Positions 56,481 to 64,000 of a stretch of 64,000 nt of DNA are shown in pieces. Position 1 is the first letter of the stretch, and each line of letters opens with the position of its first letter. The notes beneath the pieces were generated by a model. It had not been told where the DNA came from. It saw only the letters and a list, made by a program, of their open reading frames with translations, and did not search any database. This DNA is from Serratia proteamaculans (lineage in GTDB: Bacteria > Pseudomonadota > Gammaproteobacteria > Enterobacterales > Enterobacteriaceae), in NCBI RefSeq assembly GCF_013337185.1, contig NZ_SWDE01000005.1:186001-250000 (forward strand), given 5' to 3'. Both the position numbers and the translations under genes were made by a program.

Positions 56481-58139
56481 TTACATTGCCCAAAAAAGTA
56501 CCGCCAGCAACTGCGGTGACATGATGCGCAGGAACATCGCCAAAGGATAAACCGTGGCGTAAGACAGCGCGGCAGCACCGCTGGTCGGGTGCAGGCCGTT
56601 AGCGAAGGCCAGCGCCGGCGGATCGGTCATTGACCCCGCCAGCATGCCCGACAGCGTCAGGTAGTTCATCTTGCCCACCGTCCGTGCCAATACGCCCACG
56701 CTGAACAGTGGGATAGCGGTAATCAGCGCACCATAGCCAATCCATGCCAGCCCTTCGCCATTGATCAGCGTATCGACAAAATTGCCACCCGACTTCAACC
56801 CGACCACCGCCAGAAACAGCACGATCCCCAGTTCCCGCAACGCCAGATTGGCACTGGGCGGCATAAACCAGTACAGCTTGCCGATGCTGCCGATACGCCC
56901 AAGGATCAGCGCCGCCACCAGCGGGCCACCGGCCAACCCCAGCCGCAGTGCCGCCGGGAAGCCCGGTATAAACAGCGGGATAGATCCCAACAGCACGCCC
57001 AGACCAATACCGATAAACACCGGCAGCATTTGCACCTGCTGGAGCTTCTGCTGGGCGTTGCCGACAATCGCCGCCACCGCCTCGATGGATTCGGGCCGCC
57101 CCACCAGGTTGAGGATGTCACCAAATTGCAGCGTCACATTGCTGCCGGCCACCAGTTCGACCCCGGCACGGTTGAGGCGCGAGATCACCACATCGTATTT
57201 TTGCTTGAGATTCAGATCGCGGATTTTGCTGCCCAACACCTTCTCATTGGTCACCACCGCTCTCACCACCTGCAGCTCTGTACCGCGCGTTGAAAGCGAG
57301 ACGTCGACCTCTTCGCCAATCACCAGCCGGGCATTTTCCAGGCTTTCGCGCTTGCCCACCAGATGCAGGTAATCGCCCAGTTCCAGCCTCTCCAGCGGGG
57401 CCGGCACCATCAGCAAATCGCCGCGTTTCAGGCGAGAACAGATGATATCCTCACCGTTCAACAAGGGGACATTTTTGATAGCCATTCCCTGTAGATTCGG
57501 GTTTCGCACCGCCACGTTCATGGTGTGCAACAGTTCGCGCTGGTTGCCCAGGCTGCTTTCAAACGCCTGCGCCTCTTGTTCGATATTAATGCGGAAAAAC
57601 AGGCGTATCAGCCACATCACCAACAGAATGCCGCAGATGCCAAACGGATAGGCCATGGCGTAACCCATACCCATGCGATCGACCAGTGCCGGATCTGAAC
57701 CCAAATCGGTAAGGATTTGCTGCCCGGCACCGAGCGCGGGAGTATTGGTGACCGCCCCGGAGAACACGCCGAGAATGATTGGCAACGGCACGGCAAACAG
57801 CTTGTGAACTACCGCCGCGACCAGCCCACCGACCAGCACCAGTAAAATGGCAAAGCCGTTGAGCCGCAGCCCAGAGACCCGCAAGGAGGAGAAGAAACCC
57901 GGTCCGACCTGAATACCAATGGTGTACACGAACAGGATCAGGCCGAACTCCTGAATGAAGTGCAGCATGTCGCCATTAAGATTGAGCTGCCAGCTCTGGG
58001 CGAAATGCCCAACGATAATGCCACCGAACAGCACCCCACCGATGCCCAGCCCTACCCCATAGATTTTCCAGTTACCCATCCACAGCCCGAGAACGGCCAC
58101 CAACGCCAACATACTGACGGTCAGGGCGATTTCGCTCAT
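56481..58139 (-). CDS. yidE: Putative transporter YidE (AspT/AAE family)
   Basis: A 552-residue inner-membrane protein of the aspartate:alanine exchanger family, colinear with E. coli YidE (553). Two halves of five or six helices (with the repeated motifs [12 protein letters not shown] and [13 protein letters not shown]) flank two RCK_C-type cytoplasmic domains (about 190-360; [13 protein letters not shown] and [13 protein letters not shown]). The substrate is unknown. The ATG at 58139 begins [20 protein letters not shown]. It lies downstream of ibpAB, as in E. coli, but a terminator separates them. Confidence 0.94.
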   Translation of the reverse strand: MSEIALTVSMLALVAVLGLWMGNWKIYGVGLGIGGVLFGGIIVGHFAQSWQLNLNGDMLHFIQEFGLILFVYTIGIQVGPGFFSSLRVSGLRLNGFAILLVLVGGLVAAVVHKLFAVPLPIILGVFSGAVTNTPALGAGQQILTDLGSDPALVDRMGMGYAMAYPFGICGILLVMWLIRLFFRINIEQEAQAFESSLGNQRELLHTMNVAVRNPNLQGMAIKNVPLLNGEDIICSRLKRGDLLMVPAPLERLELGDYLHLVGKRESLENARLVIGEEVDVSLSTRGTELQVVRAVVTNEKVLGSKIRDLNLKQKYDVVISRLNRAGVELVAGSNVTLQFGDILNLVGRPESIEAVAAIVGNAQQKLQQVQMLPVFIGIGLGVLLGSIPLFIPGFPAALRLGLAGGPLVAALILGRIGSIGKLYWFMPPSANLALRELGIVLFLAVVGLKSGGNFVDTLINGEGLAWIGYGALITAIPLFSVGVLARTVGKMNYLTLSGMLAGSMTDPPALAFANGLHPTSGAAALSYATVYPLAMFLRIMSPQLLAVLFWAM

Positions 58140-58253
58140 AGCTCACATCCTTGCCAGAAGTTTAACAACCGGTTTGCGGTTAAAAGCACACAATTAACAG
58201 GGATTCTGGCACAGGCGGGAAAGGGTGACTGTGGCTTGTGCCACAGAAAGCAA

Positions 58254-58281
58254 AGGGGGAAGCCCATAAGGACTTCCCCCT
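58254..58281 (-). terminator. Terminator after ibpAB
   Basis: AGGGGGAAG, a ten-base loop and CTTCCCCCT, followed on the minus strand by TTGCTTTC. Confidence 0.8.
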
Positions 58282-58306
58282 GAAAATTTAACTGTTTCTC
58301 AGTCGG

Positions 58307-58735
58307 TTATTTGGCTTCCAGCCCTGGCGTGGTGCCGATGGCAATCCGCTGTGGCTGCAGGGCTTCCGGCACCTGGCGCACCAGATCGATATGCAGCAGG
58401 CCATTTTCAAACTGGGCCTCGGACACCTGCAAATGCTCAGCCAGCGTGAAGGTCAACGTGAACTCTTTGCACACCAGCCCCTGATGCAGATATTCCACCT
58501 GTTTTTCCGATGGCGTCGGCTTACCGCGCACGGTCAGGCGTGGGCCTTCGACTTCGATATCCAGTTCGCTTTGTTTGAAGCCGGCCAGCGCCAGAGAAAT
58601 GCGGTAGTGGTTATCGTCGCTTTTCTCGATGTTGTATGGCGGGAACCCTTGCGGCTCCTGGCCGCCCATTGAACTGGCCAATTTGTCAAAGCCGATCCAC
58701 TGACGCAGTAGTGGGGATAAGTCGTAATTACGCAT
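58307..58735 (-). CDS. ibpB: Small heat-shock protein IbpB
   Basis: IbpB is a cytoplasmic holdase that binds aggregating proteins and passes them to DnaK/ClpB. The 142-residue protein (E. coli IbpB 142) starts [19 protein letters not shown]. It has the alpha-crystallin domain ([22 protein letters not shown] through ENGLLHIDL) and an IEI-like C-terminal tail (RIAIG). The ATG is preceded by AAGGAG inside a ROSE-like leader. It lies 109 bases after ibpA and is presumably cotranscribed from the sigma-32 promoter. Confidence 0.96.
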   Translation of the reverse strand: MRNYDLSPLLRQWIGFDKLASSMGGQEPQGFPPYNIEKSDDNHYRISLALAGFKQSELDIEVEGPRLTVRGKPTPSEKQVEYLHQGLVCKEFTLTFTLAEHLQVSEAQFENGLLHIDLVRQVPEALQPQRIAIGTTPGLEAK

Positions 58736-58790
58736 AATATTAACTCCTTCTATGAAGCGAGATGAGGTTTAATCGCCCCCTGACGGCAGG
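58736..58790 (-). promoter_or_regulatory. ROSE-like RNA thermometer in the ibpB leader
   Basis: The leader contains UCGCU (58760-58756), which fits the conserved ROSE motif U(U/C)GCU, a short loop, then AGAAGGAG as ribosome site. Pairing of this motif with the ribosome site at low temperature is the hallmark of ROSE thermometers. The fold was not computed. Confidence 0.6.
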
Positions 58791-58814
58791 CAAGTTAACT
58801 AACATTCATTGCAG

Positions 58815-58832
58815 CGGCGGTTCATTCCGCCG
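58815..58832 (-). other. Intercistronic hairpin between ibpA and ibpB
   Basis: CGGCGG-AATGAA-CCGCCG on the minus strand forms a 6-base-pair stem. It has no U-tract. It may be an RNA-processing or stability element. Confidence 0.5.
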
Positions 58833-58844
58833 ATGAAATAAGAA

Positions 58845-59258
58845 TTATTTAATTTCTATCCGGCGCGGTTTTAATGTTTCCGGCACGATACGTTCCATAT
58901 CGATATACAACAGGCCGTTTTCCAATTTGGCGCCTTTAATTTGGATATGCTCGGCCAACTGGAATTTACGTTCAAAGTTGCGCTCGGCAATGCCTTGATA
59001 TAAGTAGGTTCTTTCCGCTGGTTCGTTATTATGAGCACCACGCACAATCAACAGGTTATCCTGAGTCGTGATCTCGAGTTCTTGCTCGGCAAACCCAGCC
59101 ACCGCGATGGCGATGCGGTAATGATTTTCATCCACCAGCTCAACGTTATAAGGGGGATAGCCGCCATTACCCTGACTCTGCCCCGCCTCCAACGCATTAA
59201 ACAAACGGTCAAAGCCAATCGCGGAACGGTAGAGTGGAGAAAGATCGAAATTACGCAT
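58845..59258 (-). CDS. ibpA: Small heat-shock protein IbpA
   Basis: IbpA partners with IbpB in holding unfolded proteins. The 137-residue protein equals E. coli IbpA in length: [20 protein letters not shown], the alpha-crystallin domain ([19 protein letters not shown], then [19 protein letters not shown]) and the C-terminal IEI motif (RRIEIK). It is the first gene of ibpAB. A perfect sigma-32 promoter and a ROSE-like leader upstream give heat control at both transcription and translation. Confidence 0.97.
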   Translation of the reverse strand: MRNFDLSPLYRSAIGFDRLFNALEAGQSQGNGGYPPYNVELVDENHYRIAIAVAGFAEQELEITTQDNLLIVRGAHNNEPAERTYLYQGIAERNFERKFQLAEHIQIKGAKLENGLLYIDMERIVPETLKPRRIEIK

Positions 59259-59365
59259 AAAACAGCCTCCTAAGGCACTTCAGCGAGGTTTAATAATTAG
59301 GCCTTCCATCATGGACAGGCTAAATAATCAGAATTCCCTTACGGCGAATTCTTAATTTACTTCTG
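59259..59365 (-). promoter_or_regulatory. ROSE-like RNA thermometer in the ibpA leader
   Basis: The roughly 106-base leader contains UCGCU (59286-59282), matching the ROSE U(U/C)GCU motif. It is followed by GCCUUAGGAGGCUG, in which the AGGAGG ribosome site is flanked by a self-complementary GCCU..AGGC. E. coli ibpA has a proven ROSE element at this position. Confidence 0.7.
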
Positions 59366-59371
59366 ATAAGA

Positions 59372-59399
59372 AAATGGGGGTGGCTTTCACCATTTCAAG
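59372..59399 (-). promoter_or_regulatory. Sigma-32 heat-shock promoter of ibpA
   Basis: CTTGAA (59399-59394), 14 bases, CCCCATTT (59379-59372): full agreement with the RpoH consensus CTTGAA-N13/14-CCCCATNT. Confidence 0.9.
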
Positions 59400-59563
59400 C
59401 GGCGATGATCAAAAAAATGATAATCAGTGCGGCGAAAGTTTTTTTATCCCTTACAATAAACTGAGACGGCCGCCACAGAGCGGGCTCTTGCTCCTTTTAA
59501 AACATCCACAAGATGTTATAGATCAGCAGATTTTTGGGGAACAGCACCCTGCAGGATGGAATA

Positions 59564-59908
59564 ATGAAAACGATAAGAGTCATAGCAACCAGTTGCATGC
59601 TGTTAGCGACCAACGGCTGCTCCAGCGTGATGAGTCACACCGGCCCGAATCAGGGCTACTATCCGGGTACCCGTGCCAGCATGGACGTGCTGAGGGACGA
59701 CAATACCAGTTGGGCGATGATGCCACTGGTGGCGCTGGATCTGCCATTCTCGGCGGTGATGGACACGGTGTTACTGCCTTACGACTATATGCGCTCCGGC
59801 AGTGACGGTACCGCAGACTCGCCGAAAGCGCGTATCTTGCGTGGCGAAGAACAGAATCTGGCCGCCAGCGGTGACCCCGCCCATGCCGCCACGGCAACCC
59901 CACATTAA
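59564..59908 (+). CDS. yidQ: DUF1375 lipoprotein YidQ
   Basis: A 114-residue small lipoprotein of unknown function, matching E. coli YidQ (110). The signal ends in TNGC (LLATNGCSSVMSHTG), a lipobox with a less usual -3 residue. Conserved parts are YYPGTRASMDVL and LPFSAVMDTVLLPYDYM. The ATG at 59564 follows CAGGATGGAATA. It is divergent from ibpA, as in E. coli. The 165 bases between the ibpA promoter and this gene show no other feature. Confidence 0.9.
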   Translation: MKTIRVIATSCMLLATNGCSSVMSHTGPNQGYYPGTRASMDVLRDDNTSWAMMPLVALDLPFSAVMDTVLLPYDYMRSGSDGTADSPKARILRGEEQNLAASGDPAHAATATPH

Positions 59909-59942
59909 GCGACTCTGATGCGGGCTGTTCGCCCGCCGTTAC

Positions 59943-61223
59943 TCACACCTCGGCCACAAAAATCTGGCTGAATCCACCGATCTCACGCATAAACGCCACT
60001 TTGCTACCGTCAGGTGAGAACACAATAGCGTCCCCCGAAGGCGGTAATGTCGTTCGCTGCGTCAGGCGTTGCATCCGTCCGCTGGCTACCTCACATAACA
60101 TCAGGCTGTTATCACACACCAGCGCGATACGACCGCCCTGCGGATGCCAACTGAACGCCGATTGAATACCTTGCTCACCCTGCGTGACCTGACGCGGATC
60201 GCCGCCGTTGGGTGAGACAACCCACAGCTGTACCACGCCCGCGTCATCCTTCATCAGGCAGGCAATCATACTGCCGTCGGGTGAACTGCGCAGCCAGTGG
60301 CGGGGAGTGGTCGCCACACCGGGGAAACGTCGCTGGCCGGTAAAGGTCAGTCGACGTTGGCGTACCCCCAGCGGGGGGGCAGGTAAATGGGTGGCAGTAC
60401 CTTGCAACGGCCGGGCACCGGCTTTGGCGTAATCAGCATCATCCTGCGGCAAATCAACGATGAACACCTCCGGCAGCTTTTCGCCGCTGCTGGAAATCGT
60501 ATCGCCAATAAACGCCAGCGCCCAGCGCTGTTGCCGCCCATCAGGCCGGGTATAACCGCCCAGGCCAACCCAGCCCTCTTCATAGGCCCGATTAATTTGG
60601 TCACTGCCCGGCTGCGGTTGTGGCGTTGTCTCGCTGACCAATACGCAGTAATGGCTGCCGTCATATTCACGCGGATGCTGCTTGGGAGGATTCACGCCCT
60701 GTAATGGCACGGCTACCCCCACGTTGCGCAGATCCAGCGCCGGGTCCAGCTCATGCATCACATGGTCATTATAAGTAAAGCTCAGGCGGCTGCCGTCCGG
60801 ACTAAATACGTGCACGTGAGTGCCGCCGCGCAGTGCGCCGGGAGTATAGGGCGCGGTGATATCCATCGCATCGAGGGTAATGGCCAGCTCGCGATCCGGT
60901 TCGCTGACAATCACTCCGCGACGATGGTGAAAATCGTAATGCCAAACGCTATCAGGATGCTCCGGGCCGTGGATAAATACATAACGGGCCGGTGCGTCCG
61001 GGCTGACGGTCACCACGCCCACGTGAGCACCGTGTTGGGCACGGTACACCACTTCTACCACGCCGCTGTCGACGTTCACCCGCTCAATGCTCAGGCCGGT
61101 GAAAGAAGCGCCGCTCGGGCGTACGTCGTAAGCCAGCCACTGGCTGTCCGGCGTCCAGACGTTAATATTGGTTAGCTGATGCCCACGTGGATCAAAAGTC
61201 AGCTGTTTTTCCCGATGGCTCAT
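59943..61223 (-). CDS. yidR: DUF3748 beta-propeller protein YidR
   Basis: A 426-residue protein matching E. coli YidR (415). It has repeated TolB/WD40-like blades (WTPDSQWLAYDVRPSG, HVFSPDGSRLSFTYN, LRSSPDGSMIACLM, FSPDGSKVAFMREIG) and no signal peptide, so it is probably cytoplasmic. The function is unknown. Of two in-frame ATGs, 61223 has AGGGGA six bases before it and gives MSHREKQLTFDP; the one at 61241 would add six residues. It faces yidQ and is followed upstream by dgoT on the same strand. Confidence 0.9.
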   Translation of the reverse strand: MSHREKQLTFDPRGHQLTNINVWTPDSQWLAYDVRPSGASFTGLSIERVNVDSGVVEVVYRAQHGAHVGVVTVSPDAPARYVFIHGPEHPDSVWHYDFHHRRGVIVSEPDRELAITLDAMDITAPYTPGALRGGTHVHVFSPDGSRLSFTYNDHVMHELDPALDLRNVGVAVPLQGVNPPKQHPREYDGSHYCVLVSETTPQPQPGSDQINRAYEEGWVGLGGYTRPDGRQQRWALAFIGDTISSSGEKLPEVFIVDLPQDDADYAKAGARPLQGTATHLPAPPLGVRQRRLTFTGQRRFPGVATTPRHWLRSSPDGSMIACLMKDDAGVVQLWVVSPNGGDPRQVTQGEQGIQSAFSWHPQGGRIALVCDNSLMLCEVASGRMQRLTQRTTLPPSGDAIVFSPDGSKVAFMREIGGFSQIFVAEV

Positions 61224-61269
61224 GGCGGCTCCCCTGCTCATGCTGGCACTGAGCCGCCATCTTACCGGA

Positions 61270-62562
61270 TCAGCCGACGCGTTTCACATCACCCACCAAC
61301 AGCAGATACGACAACGCGCCGAGTAGAGCCACAACGGCGATATAAATCAGTGAGGGTGCAAAACCATAATCTTGCGCCAGATAGCCCACCACCAGCGGTA
61401 CTGTGATGCCCCCCAGCCCGCCGACAAAGTTAAACACCCCACCGGTCAAGCCAATCAACCGGGTCGGTGCCAGCGATGACACCAGCGACCAGGTAATGGA
61501 GGCGAAACCGTTGCCAAAGAATGCCAGCGCCATCAGCACCATAATCCACAGCGGATCGTCAGTGTAATTGGCGCCCATGATGCAGGTAGATAGCAACAAC
61601 CCGCAGATGATCGGCGTTTTGCGCGCAAAACCAATTGAACGACCGCTGCGCAGCAAGCGATCGGCAACAAAACCGGATAACAACACACCGCAGAACGCCG
61701 CCAGGAAGGGCACCGTGGTCATAAAACCGGCGGTCAGTGCGGCAATGTGTTTTTCCTGCGTCAGATAATTCGGGAACCAGGTGAGGAAGAACCACAACGT
61801 AGAGGTAATGGCGAACTGGCCGAGATACACCCCCACCAGCTTGCGGTGAAACACCAGTTTCCAGTCAGCGGCGGTGAGCGCGACGCGGTTTTTCTTTTCC
61901 GACGCCACGTCGCCGTCCACCATACCGCCACCGGCCTGAATATATTTCAGCTCGGCGTCATTCACCCCTTTGCTGTTGCGCGGCGACTGATAAACACGCT
62001 GCCACACCAGCGCCCAGACGATACCGACACCGCCGGTGATGATGAACACCCAGTGCCAGCTAAGGATCTCTTGTACCCAGATCAACAGCGGCGTCAAAAA
62101 CGCCAGCCCGACAAACTGCCCGGAAGTATAGAACCCCACCGCCGAAGCACGCTCCTGCTCGGGGAACCAACTGGTGACGATGCGATTATTGGTGGGGAAT
62201 GCCGGCGCTTCAAACAGTCCGGTCACCGCACGCAGGCCAATCAGTGATACCAGGCCACTGGCGAACCCCTGCAGCAAGGTGGCGATCGACCAGCCCATAA
62301 TGGCAATAAAATAGGTCAGCTTTGAGCCGACACGATCCAGAAACCAACCGCCAGGGATCTGACACAGGGTATAGGTCCAGGCAAAAGCAGAGAAAATATA
62401 GCCCATCTGCGCCTTGCTGATGCCGAACTCCTGCTGAATATGCGCCGAAGCCACTGCCAGATTAGCGCGGTCGACATAGCAGATCACCACGGTGACAAAT
62501 ATCATTAATAACGTTAGATAGCGGCGCTTACTTTTTGGTGCTGAGGTCAAGGTTGTATCCAT
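61270..62562 (-). CDS. dgoT: D-galactonate:proton symporter DgoT
   Basis: DgoT imports D-galactonate in symport with protons. The 430-residue MFS protein is colinear with E. coli DgoT (430). It has [22 protein letters not shown] with the membrane Asp and Arg important for coupling, [37 protein letters not shown], and the C-terminal [12 protein letters not shown]. It is the distal gene of the dgo operon, 342 bases after dgoD, a gap holding a hairpin and AT-rich sequence. Confidence 0.96.
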   Translation of the reverse strand: MDTTLTSAPKSKRRYLTLLMIFVTVVICYVDRANLAVASAHIQQEFGISKAQMGYIFSAFAWTYTLCQIPGGWFLDRVGSKLTYFIAIMGWSIATLLQGFASGLVSLIGLRAVTGLFEAPAFPTNNRIVTSWFPEQERASAVGFYTSGQFVGLAFLTPLLIWVQEILSWHWVFIITGGVGIVWALVWQRVYQSPRNSKGVNDAELKYIQAGGGMVDGDVASEKKNRVALTAADWKLVFHRKLVGVYLGQFAITSTLWFFLTWFPNYLTQEKHIAALTAGFMTTVPFLAAFCGVLLSGFVADRLLRSGRSIGFARKTPIICGLLLSTCIMGANYTDDPLWIMVLMALAFFGNGFASITWSLVSSLAPTRLIGLTGGVFNFVGGLGGITVPLVVGYLAQDYGFAPSLIYIAVVALLGALSYLLLVGDVKRVG

Positions 62563-62823
62563 TATCGTTATTCCGTTATTTTTCGGATTTTAATAATAGC
62601 GGTGCGATGTTGTAGGGTAGCGCCGCCGAGTAGATTTACTGGTGATGATTTAAAATTCTCAGATGACACACTGAGGAAAACCCACCTGACGGCGGCATTA
62701 ACCTGTTATGGAAATACGTTAACGATATATGTTTTTCTTAAAAGAATAATAAAACCCACATAATTGAGAATTGCGACTGATTATTCATTGCTTAGCCTCT
62801 CATTATTTATTTCATGTTTGTCC

Positions 62824-62849
62824 CTCGCCTGACGGCGACGTCAAGCGAG
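62824..62849. other. Hairpin in the dgoD-dgoT gap
   Basis: CTCGC-C-TGACG-GCGA-CGTCA-A-GCGAG: two 5-base-pair blocks with a single central mismatch (a G-U pair in the minus-strand RNA) and a four-base loop. No U-tract follows on the minus strand. It may protect the dgoD message or attenuate dgoT. The rest of 62563-62904 shows no gene. Confidence 0.6.
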
Positions 62850-62904
62850 ACACCATTGAAGTATCTTTTCAGAATGAATTTAATAATTATTATTTAAAGC
62901 TGTA

Positions 62905-64000
62905 TTACCACTCGGCAACTGCGCCGTCAGGATAGCGCCACACGGGATTACGCCAGTCCGTCGCTTGTTTGCTGCGCTCGATCACCAGCTCTTCGTTAAT
63001 CTCCACCCCAAGACCCGGTTTAGTCAGTGGGTAGAAATGGCCATCGGTCATTTTGAAATCGTCTTTATTCACTACGTAGTCCAGCAGTTCGGCCCCCTGA
63101 TTGTAGTGAATGCCCATGCTTTGCTCCTGGAACACCGCGTTACGCGCCACAAAATCCACATGCAAACAGGCAGCCAACGCAATCGGCCCCAGTGGGCAAT
63201 GCGGTGCCAGCGCCACATCATAGGTCTCGGCCATGGCAGCGATCTTGAAACATTCGGTGATGCCACCGGCGTGAGACAGGTCGGGCTGAATAATCGCCAG
63301 GCCGCCCTCTGCCAGCACCCGTTTGAAATCAAAACGCGAATACATACGTTCACCGGCAGCAATCGGGATATGCGTCTGCGCTGCCAGGCGCGGATAGTAC
63401 TCGGCCTGTTCCGCCAGCACCGGTTCTTCGATAAACAGCGGGCGGTACGGCTCCAGTTCTTTAATCAGGATTTTAGCCATCGGCGCATCGACACGACCAT
63501 GGAAATCCAGACCGAACTCGATACGATTGCCAAAGGCTTCGCGGATCTGCGCCACCACCGCCACCGCAGCATCCACCTTGCGCGCACTGTCGATAATGCC
63601 CATTTCTTCGCAGCCGTTGAGCTTAAAGGTGTCGAAGCCGATTTCCGTCAGCTTGTTGATACCGGCGATCACGTCGGAAGGACGATCGCCCCCGACCCAG
63701 CTATACGCCTTGATTTTGTCGCGCACCAGACCGCCCAGCAGCTGATAAACCGGAACCCCCAGCGCCTTGCCTTTGATATCCCACAGCGCCTGATCAATAC
63801 CGGCGATCGCACTCATCAGGATGGGGCCGCCGCGATAGAAACCGCCGCGGTAGAGCGTCTGCCAGATATCGTTAATCCGCGCGGGATCCTGGCCCACCAC
63901 GTATTCCGACAGCTCGTGCACCGCCGCCTCCACGCTGCGCGCACGCCCTTCAATCACCGGCTCGCCCCAACCGACGATGCCTTCATCGGTTTCAATCTTC
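62905..64000 (-). CDS. dgoD: D-galactonate dehydratase DgoD (5' end cut by window edge)
   Basis: DgoD dehydrates D-galactonate to 2-keto-3-deoxygalactonate. It is an enolase-superfamily enzyme. The visible 365 codons match E. coli DgoD (382) from [15 protein letters not shown] onward. Metal-binding acids are in [23 protein letters not shown] and [12 protein letters not shown]. The catalytic His segments are LDFHGR and [15 protein letters not shown]. The protein ends GAVAEW. The first 15 or so residues lie beyond the right edge. The remaining dgo genes (dgoA, dgoK, dgoR) are expected further right (inference). Confidence 0.96.
   Translation of the reverse strand, partial: KIETDEGIVGWGEPVIEGRARSVEAAVHELSEYVVGQDPARINDIWQTLYRGGFYRGGPILMSAIAGIDQALWDIKGKALGVPVYQLLGGLVRDKIKAYSWVGGDRPSDVIAGINKLTEIGFDTFKLNGCEEMGIIDSARKVDAAVAVVAQIREAFGNRIEFGLDFHGRVDAPMAKILIKELEPYRPLFIEEPVLAEQAEYYPRLAAQTHIPIAAGERMYSRFDFKRVLAEGGLAIIQPDLSHAGGITECFKIAAMAETYDVALAPHCPLGPIALAACLHVDFVARNAVFQEQSMGIHYNQGAELLDYVVNKDDFKMTDGHFYPLTKPGLGVEINEELVIERSKQATDWRNPVWRYPDGAVAEW

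Noticed and set aside
1-64000. CRISPR arrays, tRNA or rRNA genes, insertion sequences, phage genes, toxin-antitoxin pairs
   Set aside because: No regularly spaced repeats, cloverleaf-like sequence, transposase or integrase motifs, or short paired toxin frames were recognised when reading the window.

Overview
The window is a chromosomal segment of a gamma-proteobacterium of the Enterobacterales, most likely Serratia. Nearly every protein has a close E. coli counterpart by recalled sequence (xyl, fdo, mtl, glyQS, malS-avtA, ibpAB, dgo), usually in a familiar local order. A GDSL autotransporter esterase of the Serratia EstA type, an EsaR/ExpR-type LuxR regulator and a kgu-type ketogluconate cluster point to Serratia. 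I cannot fix the species. I saw no rRNA, tRNA, insertion sequence, prophage or CRISPR array.

Layout. 1-7081: D-xylose catabolism, with xylAB divergent from xylFGH-xylR (xylR is cut by the left edge) and a XylR operator between them. 7228-10199: an accessory trio of a Tat-exported cytosine-deaminase-like amidohydrolase, an isochorismatase-fold hydrolase and a GlxA-type regulator. 10194-12653: wecH and mdfA. 12679-23918: a selenium/formate block, selB, selA, yibF, a DcrB-like lipoprotein, fdhE, fdoI, fdoH and fdoG (with an in-frame UGA for selenocysteine), and divergent fdhD. The selenocysteine insertion machinery therefore lies close to a gene that needs it. 24046-31750: sodA with a Fur box, a chemoreceptor with a sigma-28 promoter, a histidine phosphatase, yiiM, a methyltransferase, yibL, and a MocR regulator divergent from a LysE-type exporter.

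31747-35522 is the mannitol operon mtlA-mtlD-mtlR, preceded by four CRP-like sites. Then come yiaF, glyQS, an MFS transporter and an AT-rich stretch with a LuxR solo. A 613-base gene-free interval with symmetric motifs follows, then estA. 45380-52811: tag, yiaC, yiaD and a ketogluconate module (LacI-family regulator, kguE, kguK, kguT, ghrB) with a PtxS-like operator. 52972-56426: malS and avtA. 56481-61223: yidE, the small heat-shock pair ibpA-ibpB (a sigma-32 promoter and ROSE-like RNA thermometers), yidQ and yidR. 61270-64000: dgoT and dgoD of D-galactonate catabolism (dgoD is cut by the right edge).

Taken together, the region is rich in sugar and sugar-acid catabolism (xylose, mannitol, ketogluconate, maltodextrin, galactonate) and in formate respiration. 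The least explained parts are the 7228-10199 trio, the LuxR/estA interval and the MocR/LysE pair lying between mtlR and yibL.
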